Below the pieces are notes generated by a model that was not told the origin of the DNA, made no database searches, and worked only from the letters and a program-made list of their open reading frames with translations. A program made the position numbers and the translations under genes. Below, in pieces: positions 31,401 to 39,660 of a stretch of 64,000 nt of DNA (within the stretch, counting starts at the first letter, position 1; every line of letters begins with the position of its first letter). The stretch spans positions 1 through 64,000 of the forward strand of contig NW_017962919.1 of assembly GCF_001661345.1 (NCBI RefSeq), given 5' to 3'. Origin of the DNA: Ascoidea rubescens DSM 1968. Lineage: Eukaryota > Ascomycota > Saccharomycetes > Ascoideales > Ascoideaceae.

Positions 31401-33500
31401 CCACCTGAACATCAAGAAATTATTATTCAAAAAAGACAAAATGTCTCTAAATCTTCAAACTTTGGTTTGCCCTCGAAACCTGAAGTTCAAGCTGTCTCGA
31501 CTGATTTTTCGTTATCAAATCTATTTGATCAAATTAAAATTTCAATTGCAATTAAAAACCCTTTTGAATTTAATTATCCTCCTGGTATCAATCCACCAAA
31601 ATCTGGATTATCAAAAGACAGAAAAAAGGTTTATGATCCTGGGTTTCTTTATCAGTTCAAACCTTTATTGAAACTATATGTTGAACCTGATCTTAAAGAA
31701 AAATATTTCAGCAAAATTGATGTAAATGTTAGATCTAACTCTAGAAACTTCCATCACAGTGGTGGTGGCGGAAATAATTATGGGAATAATCGTTCTTTTG
31801 CAAGTAGAAAAGTTTCTTTTAATAACTTTGGAACTGGCCAATTCAATCAAAGGAGCAATAGTTTAAAGGTCAATTTTGATATGCCCAAGCAAAATCAAAA
31901 GTCTTCAAGAGTAAGCTCTAAAAGAAGAAACAATAACAAAAGACCTAGTTATTCCAACATGAATATGAACCAAGGCTTCAACCAAAATACAAATCAAGGC
32001 TTTGATCAATCATTCAACAACACCAAACCACCTATGGATTTGAATCAAGGAGTTAATAACTTTAACGATATCAATCAAAGTAATCTAAAAATTATTCAAG
32101 AGCAAAACAACCAGGTCCAAAATGGTGCAAAGGCAACAGAAGTTAAAACTGAAACAGAAGTCAAACTTGTGGCACCAAAGGAAAAGAAAAATGTATGGGT
32201 TCCACGTTCTAGAAGAACAGTTGCACTCTCTCCAGAAGAAGAAAACAAAATTCAAGTTAAATCCTTATTGAACAAGCTAACATTAGAAAACTTCCAGATC
32301 ATAACCGATGATTTAATTGCAATTGCCAACAAGTCGGTTGATGAGGAAGACGCAAAAACTTTGAAAAACACCTTAGAATTGACTTTTGCTAAAGCTACTG
32401 ATGAACCTCATTGGTCTTCGATGTACGCTCAATTTTGTGCTAGATTGTGCACAACAGTTAATGAAGCTGTTTCTGACGCTGGACAGATTGATAAACACGG
32501 CAACGTAATCTCTGGTGGTGCTTTAGTTAGAAGATGTTTATTGAATAGGTGTCAAGTTGAGTATGAGAAAGGTTGGGCAAATAGCATTCCAACCAATTCA
32601 GATGGAACTCCAATGGAAATTGAAATGATGTCTGATGAGTACTACGTTGTTGCTGCTGCCAAAAGAAGAGGTTTAGGTTTAGTCAAATTCATTGGTGAAT
32701 TATTTTGTTTGAATCTTTTGTCTGATAAAGTTATATTTACAATCTTGCAAGACCAATCGAAACCAGAAAACACTTCAGAAGATGTTTTAGAAACTTTGGC
32801 GCAATTAGTAAAGACATCTGGACCCATTTTAGAGGAGAGTAAAGGACGAGAGGTATTGGATTTGATTTTCAAAAGGATTGAGCTTATTTCTCAAAACAGC
32901 TCGTTGCCTTCGAGATCCAAGTTTATGTTGTTGGATTTGATTGATCTCAGAAATAATAATTGGGTATCGTTAGAAGGTAACAAGGGTCCAAAGACTATTG
33001 CCGAAATTCATGCCGATGAAGAAAGAAAGAGAATGTTAGAAGAAAATGAAAGACAAGAAAAAAGAAGGGGCAATAGAAATTTTACTGCTAATGACATGAA
33101 GCCTCCTTTTTCTGGTGGCCGTCAAAATTCTGGAAGACAGAATTCTGGTCGACAGAATTCTAACAGACAAGGTGGTGGCAGACAAAATTCAAATCGTCAA
33201 ACTTCTGGCTGGGGCACGAATTTGGTTTCGAAAAACGAAATCAATATTGTTGGTCGTTTTAGAAGTTTTGGAGCTAATAGTGGAACTCTAGGTCCAAAGA
33301 ACAATTTCAGAGCCAATAGACAGAAATCCAATAGTCCTGGCACTTTGTTACCAAAGGAATCGTCTTCAGAATCATCTGATACCAAAAAAGCTGAAGCCAA
33401 GGCCAATGGAAATAATATGTTCGATATACTAAATTCCCATGGTGATGAAGACGAAGACGATGATGATGATGAAGAAGAAGAAGAAAAAGCTCATCATTGA
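28452..33500 (+). CDS. TIF4631: Translation initiation factor eIF4G
   Basis: 1682 aa, against about 950 for S. cerevisiae Tif4631. The Asn-rich N-terminus (1-290) includes poly-Asn and Asn-Tyr runs. A Ser/Pro-rich part follows, then a charged KPEV-type repeat region (about 617-883). An eIF4E-binding motif YDPGFLYQFK lies near residue 1060 (consensus YxxxxL-hydrophobic), and an RNA-binding basic segment near 1150. The MIF4G HEAT domain spans about 1268-1510 (KSLLNKLTLENF, DEPHWSSMYAQFCARLC, RRCLLNRCQVEYEKGW, RGLGLVKFIGELFCLNLL) and binds eIF4A. RQNS repeats near 1555-1586 form an Arg-rich RNA-binding tail, and the C-terminus is acidic. eIF4G bridges eIF4E, eIF4A and Pab1 on mRNA in the cytoplasm. 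Only one eIF4G is visible here, so assignment to TIF4631 or TIF4632 is arbitrary. Confidence 0.93.
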   Translation: MNNPNFNIANMNNLNQQNNNRRFNHNSHNNNHNNYNPNPIPYPSINQVPHGYPPVYGAYPNSSFYPLQYSPAVFNPNLTNNNSNNNSNNNNSNNNNNSPNINNNNPNSPIPASALPLLPPHPQHQQPHFTHKNKHYNKRNNNNSNSNNNNNNNNNNNNNNNNNNNNNNKNKNYNAIPNNSQNINQINPNLNPTLPNIPNIPKNYNNYNNNYNNHYNSYNQNSNVNNINSNPNNFNNLNSINNLNNNQNNITYNNNNNNSNNNYSKNTNIPFTSPKPQKIIIRTPDGTPVSLKNLKYKNSSSNPSSQNNSQNNSQNNSRNASQNNSRNNSPIVSNKNLFISSNSNSTKSIQKSPLKKSISINQPNPDSIQTQQTLPSIPNTTIKKNDDVVLLFKQQIIERAKAAELQKSKARETSTSPNVSTMIIPKIPTSSKSPNLPTASISSPTPTPTPAPSSTSTQNLNSESIKEKFKKEVQKRSHRDQITSTSTSPLPDKIQPQSTQKVKSLVEKFESKKPTSIQLDKDQSEKFTSQNIVQSLSVNEQIKEIAKEIAKESKESKVSQKIVSDQSQLDSQFTSEIKIEPELKQVFDAESNSQSTLDIKKSVTSPKIKHKTVQANPVKQKVDSKFKPEIKPLNKEAKSEVKSEVKKDAKSDVKSEIVPEIKKDVKSPAKPIAKPEFTPIAQQEIKLVTKYIANLETGPEVKPKAKPEIKSEIKPEVKFEAKSEVKSEIKPEIKLTFKPEVKPEVKPEIKSAIKPEAKPEAKPEVKPEVKPKVKPEVKPEAKLEIKLIPKPKIDPEVKPIAKSGIKPEVKFEAKPDINFQVKHEVEPSTELEIKPEFKPEVKPEVKPEVKPEVKPEVKPEVKPEVKPETKTELKTEAKSEIKLPIKPEIKKTDTTTQNPTIFKPETKLPDSRDVEVKKPVIESIIPQLKQDVVDQPTKVVNESERKIESTQQDVSKPTEQFAPQRNNNETNISFDVENPEVQKPPEHQEIIIQKRQNVSKSSNFGLPSKPEVQAVSTDFSLSNLFDQIKISIAIKNPFEFNYPPGINPPKSGLSKDRKKVYDPGFLYQFKPLLKLYVEPDLKEKYFSKIDVNVRSNSRNFHHSGGGGNNYGNNRSFASRKVSFNNFGTGQFNQRSNSLKVNFDMPKQNQKSSRVSSKRRNNNKRPSYSNMNMNQGFNQNTNQGFDQSFNNTKPPMDLNQGVNNFNDINQSNLKIIQEQNNQVQNGAKATEVKTETEVKLVAPKEKKNVWVPRSRRTVALSPEEENKIQVKSLLNKLTLENFQIITDDLIAIANKSVDEEDAKTLKNTLELTFAKATDEPHWSSMYAQFCARLCTTVNEAVSDAGQIDKHGNVISGGALVRRCLLNRCQVEYEKGWANSIPTNSDGTPMEIEMMSDEYYVVAAAKRRGLGLVKFIGELFCLNLLSDKVIFTILQDQSKPENTSEDVLETLAQLVKTSGPILEESKGREVLDLIFKRIELISQNSSLPSRSKFMLLDLIDLRNNNWVSLEGNKGPKTIAEIHADEERKRMLEENERQEKRRGNRNFTANDMKPPFSGGRQNSGRQNSGRQNSNRQGGGRQNSNRQTSGWGTNLVSKNEINIVGRFRSFGANSGTLGPKNNFRANRQKSNSPGTLLPKESSSESSDTKKAEAKANGNNMFDILNSHGDEDEDDDDDEEEEEKAHH
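30300..31110 (+). repeat. KPEV/KPEI/KPEA repeat block inside eIF4G
   Basis: A 12-bp coding repeat (AAACCTGAAGTC or AAACCAGAAGTT and variants) encodes dozens of Lys-Pro-Glu-Val-like tetrapeptides. The segment at about 30964-31053 is almost perfect, with at least seven identical tetrapeptides, which implies recent tandem duplication; the flanks are diverged. The antisense strand is also open through the block, a by-product of the repeat. Confidence 0.95.
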
Positions 33501-33989
33501 TCTAGTTAAGATGAAATACAAACTCAAATTCAAGTTCAATGTGACACATTGCATTTATTTTTACTATTATTTTTATTGGTGATACAAAAAGATTCTCTAG
33601 CATATTTTTTTATTGTTTCATATTTTAAAAAGCACTATTATTAAAATCAAAGGATACTTGTTTTCGTTTTGCGATTTTAAAATCTAATTCTGCATTCTAT
33701 TTTTTTATGAAGAAAATTCTAATATAATTTGTTTCTCTTTGTTGTTTTAGTTGGAGTATTTTTGTTTTTTTATTCAATACTTATATTTGATACTTTCATT
33801 TGTTTATGTTTATTTATTTTTTTACAATTGTTCGTTTTAGTTTCACGTACACTGAATTTTTATTTCAGATTTCTACAATAAATAATTATAAAAAAAAAAG
33901 CGTAGTAAATAAAAAATCTTTGGTTGTAAAAGTCTCTTGTTTTGACGAACCAAAGCCCAGAAAACTGGTCTGTGTTGGCCCATTTTTAT
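33501..33989. other. eIF4G/MED16 convergent intergenic region
   Basis: 489 bp of T-rich, AT-rich sequence between convergent stops. It carries both 3' ends; no gene or structured element is seen. Confidence 0.6.
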
Positions 33990-36900
33990 TCAATCAGCCC
34001 AAACTCCTCCACAAAAGCAGCTTTGCTTGAAAAACGTCGTCCATGTAGGATTTCTAAAGGCTTTACCACTGTGGGAACCTAATTTATCAGAGAAAACAGT
34101 CATGGATCCACATCGAGTGCACTTCTTTATCTCCTCGTTTGGTAGAGTGTTCAGTATCAAAGTCTTCTTCAAACCATCGATTTTTTCTCCTCTGAAACTG
34201 CCAATTTCCACTCTGTGGTTGCTCGGCTCGCTTAGGTTCAACCAATCAGTATCATAAAACATCAACTTATATCTGTTCATTTTGCCATGTACTTCCTTGT
34301 AGCCATACTTGTACAAGTCAAGGATAATCTTCGAAAAGATTTGAGGAAAACTGCCATGACAAAAAAACTCTTTTTCGATTTTCTTTATTTCAATATCTTC
34401 TATATGCTTTCTTTTATCTGCACTTAAATTGGACAAATTACTTGCGTTAATTCTCTCATTAATCCTATCTGAAATAAACTTTTTGATAAATTCGTCAAAC
34501 TGCTCAAGATACTTTTCAAAGAGTGCTAAATCAATTGGAGAATTATCTATTATTCTCAAAACTGTACTCTTGGCTGAATTTATGGGCTGTTCAAGTTCAA
34601 CAAATAAGCCTGGGGAAATATTGAAATAATCTGGATTTAAATGTATATGTTCTTGCAAGAATCTTTTGAATTGGAGAATGCTCTTTAGTATTTTTATGAG
34701 AAACGTTCTAGGAATCCTGGAGTACAGTAATGGAAATATTAATAACTCACTTAAGGCAGTTGCTTTATCGAAAACCAAAGAAAACTGAAGCAACTGCTGG
34801 TTCAAAAAGGTGACATAGTCTATGCACCAACGAATTAATCCAACCTGAGATAGGATTAACTTTGCAATAAGTTCAACGTTAGTTTTGATATTTTTTTCGT
34901 CACCTCCATGTAGTTTTTTTAGCATTGTTGTTATAGCATTAAATGAGATTTGAAAGACAAATGGAATTAGCGATAAATTTATTAATGCCCATGCAAATCT
35001 TGAAATTTTGATTCTTCTCCAATTCTCGAAAGTTCCAAGTGAAATTTGTATCTCCAACATCTTTCTAAAGGGCGATTTTCCCTGTATAAACTCTGCATTA
35101 TCGTTGGTAGTTAAACTAAAATTAAAGATCCAATAACATTCCAGTAAAATTATAGATATCAATGCTTTACAAATATTGGAATCCGTTTTGGGATTATAAT
35201 GTAATGCAACCATTCTCCTAATGTTTGTTATTGTATTTTGAGCTACCAATATTAAATCATCTGAGTTAATTTTGGTTGTGGTGCACCTAGCAAAGGAAAT
35301 TGCAATGGGAACAGCAATTAATAATCTTTGCCTTGGAGAGTTTAACAGTTCTTTTTTAAAATCAAAATTTGCAACAAAAAGTTTTAAATTGGGATCCTTT
35401 GATGATAAGACAACATATGAAGTTACGTTTGGCGAAAATGAATAGAACAAAGGGTTAAAACCAACAGATGGTAATTTATAACCCACATCAAATATATTGC
35501 CAATGGTACTGGGCATGTTTAAAATATCATTATTTATAACATTTCTTTTATTGACATTATTAGCAGGGTTTTCCAGTAGAGTTTTATAACCAATTATTTT
35601 CAAACTGTGTTTGTTTCGTATCTCAATGTTACCATTTGAATAGGCAAAATAAAGAAAAGAGTTGATTTTGTTTGTTCCAATTGATAATACTGGACTAGAT
35701 GATTTGATGAGACTCTTTAGAGATAATTCGTACCCACTGATATTTGAATTAGTAATAATGGTGTTATTATTATTCCTGGTATTTTTAATATTAGTGTTCA
35801 TATTATTATTGTTGCCTGTATCATTTATATTCTTATTAGTATTATTTTTCAGATTATTGCTAATTTGGTAGAATACATTACTTATGGGGCCCAACTTTTT
35901 TTTTTCCAAGTGATATTTACAGATAAGAGTGTTGAATTTCTCATTGAGATTTGAGTTTTGAAAAGTTAAAAAAATGTCAACTTTTTCGTTTGAATTGGTA
36001 TTATCTTCAAAATAAACGGGAGATATTGATTTAATGGAGGAAAGCCATTGAGATGAGCCATCAAAACCAAAAGAAGAAATATTCTCGGATAAGATTTTTT
36101 TGACTATTAATTTTGGTGGAAATCTTTCATCCAAATTATTATCTTGTTGATAGGCTGATTGGTTTTTTGTTTGATTGTTTGGATTTCCTAAAAACTCCCA
36201 TAAAATTCTAATAGAGTAAATTTTTAAGATTTTTATCAATGGACAATAAACAGTTAATAGGATTGAGTTATTAATCTGAAAAGCAAAATCGGCATGAGAT
36301 ATTATGGTGTGGCCAGAGTTATTTAAGCTATTGATACTTTTATAATTGATATTGCTAATATTATTAATATTGTTAATACTGTTATTAGTAGTGGTAGCTG
36401 ATGAAGAATCGAGATAAGTTGAAATTTTATTGTAATCTAAACCATGGTCGCCTTGATACCATAAAATTAGCTCGCCATTTTTTCTTAACCCAATACAGGC
36501 ATGTTTCTTCAAGACTGGATGAGTAACAGGGTTTTTATAGGTAGAGTTGATATAGTTGTATTTAAAACCAAATTTTTGAAAATCGTATTCTGCATTTGCG
36601 TTCATATTTTCAGAAAAGTTAAATTTTTCAGCATATTTGATTGCCATGAAATTATGATCAATAGGAAGCCATTTTAAGGATACAATGTTCAGTGTTGAAT
36701 CATTAATATTATAAGTTGAGCAGTAATTGTCAAAAGTTGGAATTGAAGTATTAGATGGGTATATGTTGTGAGAGGTATTCAAGTAAGAGTTTTCGGGGGG
36801 AGTGCTTCCCTGAGTTAGGACAGTGTCCTGATATATGATTTCTAGACTATTAAAGCATGAGCCAAAAAAAGCAAAATTCAAAGGTGTATTAGTTTTATTT

Positions 36901-37514
36901 TTGTTATTGCTGGTATTACTATTGTTGTTTTCAATAAAGTCTTTGTCTTTTAATATTCCAGAAACTAGAATGTTCATGTTACCTTTTGAATCTACGCAGG
37001 CTAGATAAGTACCATTATTGCTCCAAAGAAGATAAGAGATTTGATCTAAAGAAGAGTTATTTTGAGTATCAATTGGGATGGCATTTGAGATGATGATGTT
37101 GTTGTTGTTGTTGTTAGTTTTGATATTATTTTTAGTGTTATTTTTGATAATGTTTTTAATATTTGAGTTGTTATTTAGGTTTGAATTAATAATAGAGCAA
37201 CCCTTTGGAGGAGCTAGTTCCCATTGGTTACCGTTATAAGACCTTAGATAGGAGAGTAATAGGTTATATTTATTTGAAGAATCTGGGTTTGAATAAGCGA
37301 TTACACCATTGTTTGACCAAGAGATTTTGCTAAAAGAGAAAAGAATTGAAGAATTGAAAAGTGGGGAGATAATAAGTTAGTAAATACGAAATGAAATAAG
37401 ATGAGAAGGAATAGAATGGAATGGAATGGAATAGAATGGAATAATTGCATACTTTTGATAATTTTGATTTAGGAGAGAATAAATATCTGGGTTATCTGGG
37501 GGACTAAATGACAT
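33990..37514 (-). CDS. MED16: Mediator subunit MED16 (SIN4), two exons
   Basis: Exon 1 is 37514-37453 (62 nt, MSFSPPDNPDIYSLLNQNYQ) and exon 2 is 37329-33990, giving 1133 aa. The 123-nt intron has donor GTATGC, a canonical TACTAAC branch point (37382-37376) and acceptor TTTTAG. Splicing creates NKISWSNNG, matching the Med16 start, where ISWSxNG and IAY motifs begin the WD40-like propeller. The C-terminus has the family's metal-binding-like pairs, CTRCG and CFCGG followed by W at the very end. Med16 sits in the Mediator tail and relays activator signals to RNA polymerase II. Asn-rich inserts occur near residues 75-95, 300-325 and 505-545. Without splicing the frame would lack its conserved beginning. 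Confidence 0.9.
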
Positions 37515-37642
37515 AGTTTGGGATGTGGGTAAATGAAAGCAGGTATAAAAGAATAGTTGCGATAAGTAAGCCGAAAAGGGAAGAGGATATAGTAAAATGT
37601 TATCAGAGGCACGTGATCAGAGTGAAAAATTTGAGGTTTTGA
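37515..37642. promoter_or_regulatory. Short divergent promoter MED16/YLF2 with CACGTG
   Basis: Only 128 bp separate the two ATGs. CACGTGATC at 37610-37618 is a good Cbf1-type site, 28 bp from the YLF2 ATG. Such a short region must serve both genes. Confidence 0.5.
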
Positions 37643-39061
37643 ATGGGAAAGAGCTCAATGTGGAAATATTTCGGAAGGGTTTTAGTTGGGGCTAGAAAAA
37701 TGTTAAGAGTTAACCGTTGTGCTGTGGATAAAGGAGTTATACAAGCAAATCTTACCCAGTTTGCAAAGTGTAATAGATATTTTTCTTGTTCATTAGTGGG
37801 ATTTGCGAAAAAAGGTGGTAAATGGAAAAAAAACAGCAAAGATAACTCGGAAAAAGAGAAGATTAAATTTTTCGGTAAAATCTCGAATAATTTGAGCAGT
37901 GGGATCATTGGGTTGGCGAATGTTGGCAAGTCCAGTTTTTTTCAAAATATTACCAGAAGCAAATTGGGAAATCCTGGGAATTATCCATTTGCTACAATAA
38001 AACCCGAAGAGAGTCGGGTATTGGTGCCATCAAAACGGTTAAATGTGTTGAGTGAAATATATAAGTCAAAGAAGAAGATTGGGGCCTTTTTGAATGTTAT
38101 CGACATTGCTGGGTTGACCAAAGGAGCATCTAAGGGAGAAGGGCTAGGAAATCAGTTTTTGAATGATATCAAGAATGTTGATGGGATATTTCAAATGGTT
38201 CGGGGGTTTAATAAGAAAGAGATTGTGCATATTGAAGGCGATGTTAATCCTGTGAGAGACTTAGAGATTGTATTTGATGAATTGATATTAAAAGATATGG
38301 AGTATCTTGAGAATCATTTAGTTAAAATGGAGAAGAAGAAGAAAGGCGAAGGAAAGAACAGTGGAGTGGTTAAAGAGATTGAAGTTGTCAAAAAGGCATT
38401 AGAATCATGTCTTTACAAGAATATTCGGATTATGAATTTTGATTGGAGCAACGATGAGATTGAGGTTTTGAATCAATTCAATCTCTTGACTTCAAAGCCT
38501 GTTGTGTATTTGCTTAATGTGTCAAAGGAGGATTATTTGAGCAACAGAAACGAGTATTATGAGGATGTTAAAAAATGGATATCAGCAAATTCAGCAAATG
38601 ACGAGTTGATTATGTTTTCATCGGAATACGAAAGCGAACTCAACGAGAGAGCTGAAGCTGAGGGCGAGCTCCAGAAAGAAATGGAAGAATACGAAGAACC
38701 TTCGGATAAGGACGAGAAGTACGACGGGAGCGTTTTGCCGAAGATTATCAAGACGATGCGACGCAGGCTCCGGTTGATCAGCTTCTTCACCTGCGGACCT
38801 GTCGAAGCACGGGAGTGGACGATCCGCAAAGGTACGACAGCGCCGGAGGCAGCCGGAGTGATTCATACGGATCTTCAGAACAACTTTATCTGCGCCGAAG
38901 TGCTGGCGTACGGGGACGTTGCGTGCGAGCTTCCGAACGCAACCAAGTTCGATTCGTCCAAGCTAGCCAAGACCGGCCGTGTTGCGCGTGTGGGCAGCTC
39001 GTACACGGTGCGGGACGGCGATGTTGTCTTGATAAAGGCGGGTAATATGCGCGCTCGTTAG
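37643..39061 (+). CDS. YLF2: Mitochondrial YchF/OLA1-family GTPase (YLF2-like)
   Basis: 472 aa. The N-terminal 75 residues are basic and lack acidic runs (GKSSMWKYFGRVLVGARKM), as in a mitochondrial presequence. The G domain follows: G1 GLANVGKSS near residues 94-102, NYPFATIKPEESRV (YchF switch region), DIAGLTKGASKGEGLGNQFL as G3, then the helical insert. The C-terminal TGS-like domain is present (FFTCGPVEAREWTIRKGTTAPEAAG, ending YTVRDGDVVLIKAGN). YchF proteins are unusual GTPases/ATPases that associate with ribosomes. Two yeast paralogues exist, cytosolic Ola1 and mitochondrial Ylf2; the presequence favours Ylf2. The last 400 bases are strikingly GC-rich compared with the first kilobase. 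One CTG codon (38903) falls where relatives have Ile or Met. Confidence 0.85.
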   Translation: MGKSSMWKYFGRVLVGARKMLRVNRCAVDKGVIQANLTQFAKCNRYFSCSLVGFAKKGGKWKKNSKDNSEKEKIKFFGKISNNLSSGIIGLANVGKSSFFQNITRSKLGNPGNYPFATIKPEESRVLVPSKRLNVLSEIYKSKKKIGAFLNVIDIAGLTKGASKGEGLGNQFLNDIKNVDGIFQMVRGFNKKEIVHIEGDVNPVRDLEIVFDELILKDMEYLENHLVKMEKKKKGEGKNSGVVKEIEVVKKALESCLYKNIRIMNFDWSNDEIEVLNQFNLLTSKPVVYLLNVSKEDYLSNRNEYYEDVKKWISANSANDELIMFSSEYESELNERAEAEGELQKEMEEYEEPSDKDEKYDGSVLPKIIKTMRRRLRLISFFTCGPVEAREWTIRKGTTAPEAAGVIHTDLQNNFICAEVLAYGDVACELPNATKFDSSKLAKTGRVARVGSSYTVRDGDVVLIKAGNMRAR

Positions 39062-39660
39062 GGGGTCTGCGCTGCCGGGGTCTGCACTGTAACGTGGTGC
39101 CACAAACCAGGGGGGAGGGACGGCAGTGACGTCTTTTTCTGGGATGGGTCTTTTTTTATCAGCAAAATGTGATTAAACTTTTGTTTCTCCTTTTTGTTCA
39201 AAATCACAACTCACAAAACTCCAGAGGTGTTAAAAACTGCTTTACGACTGTTTTCTCTGTGGGAGTGTTAAAACTGCTGTAAAAACTGCTGTAAAAACTG
39301 CTGTAAAAACTGCTCTGAAGACTGCTATTATTTGTTGAGACTGCTCCGAAGAACTGCTATTGCTACTCGTCTCTCCACTGCCTTCTCTGGCTGGTTTACT
39401 CTTCCTCGTTCTGCTCTCGCTTCTCGGTTTTTTATATCTTTCACAAGGACACATAACTTCATCTTACCATATTCATTTCATATCCATTTCGTATCTCTTT
39501 AATATCAGCTTCATATCTCTCATATTTCATTATTTCACTATCTCTCATATTTCACTATTTCACTATCTCGCTATTTGTTTTTTCGTTTTTTCGTTTTTTT
39601 GTTTTTTTGTTTCTTTTTTCCTGCTTTCTCTGTTTAAAACCACTTCCAAGAATCTGCAAA
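39062..39660. promoter_or_regulatory. Promoter/leader of the Sel1-repeat gene with 12-bp tandem repeats
   Basis: 599 bp. A 12-bp unit AAAAACTGCTGT is repeated about four times at 39269-39316, with degenerate CTGCT copies to about 39360. Then comes a pyrimidine-rich leader with ATATCTC/CACTATC repeats (39480-39575) and T-runs interspersed with CG (39578-39620) just before the ATG. Confidence 0.6.
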
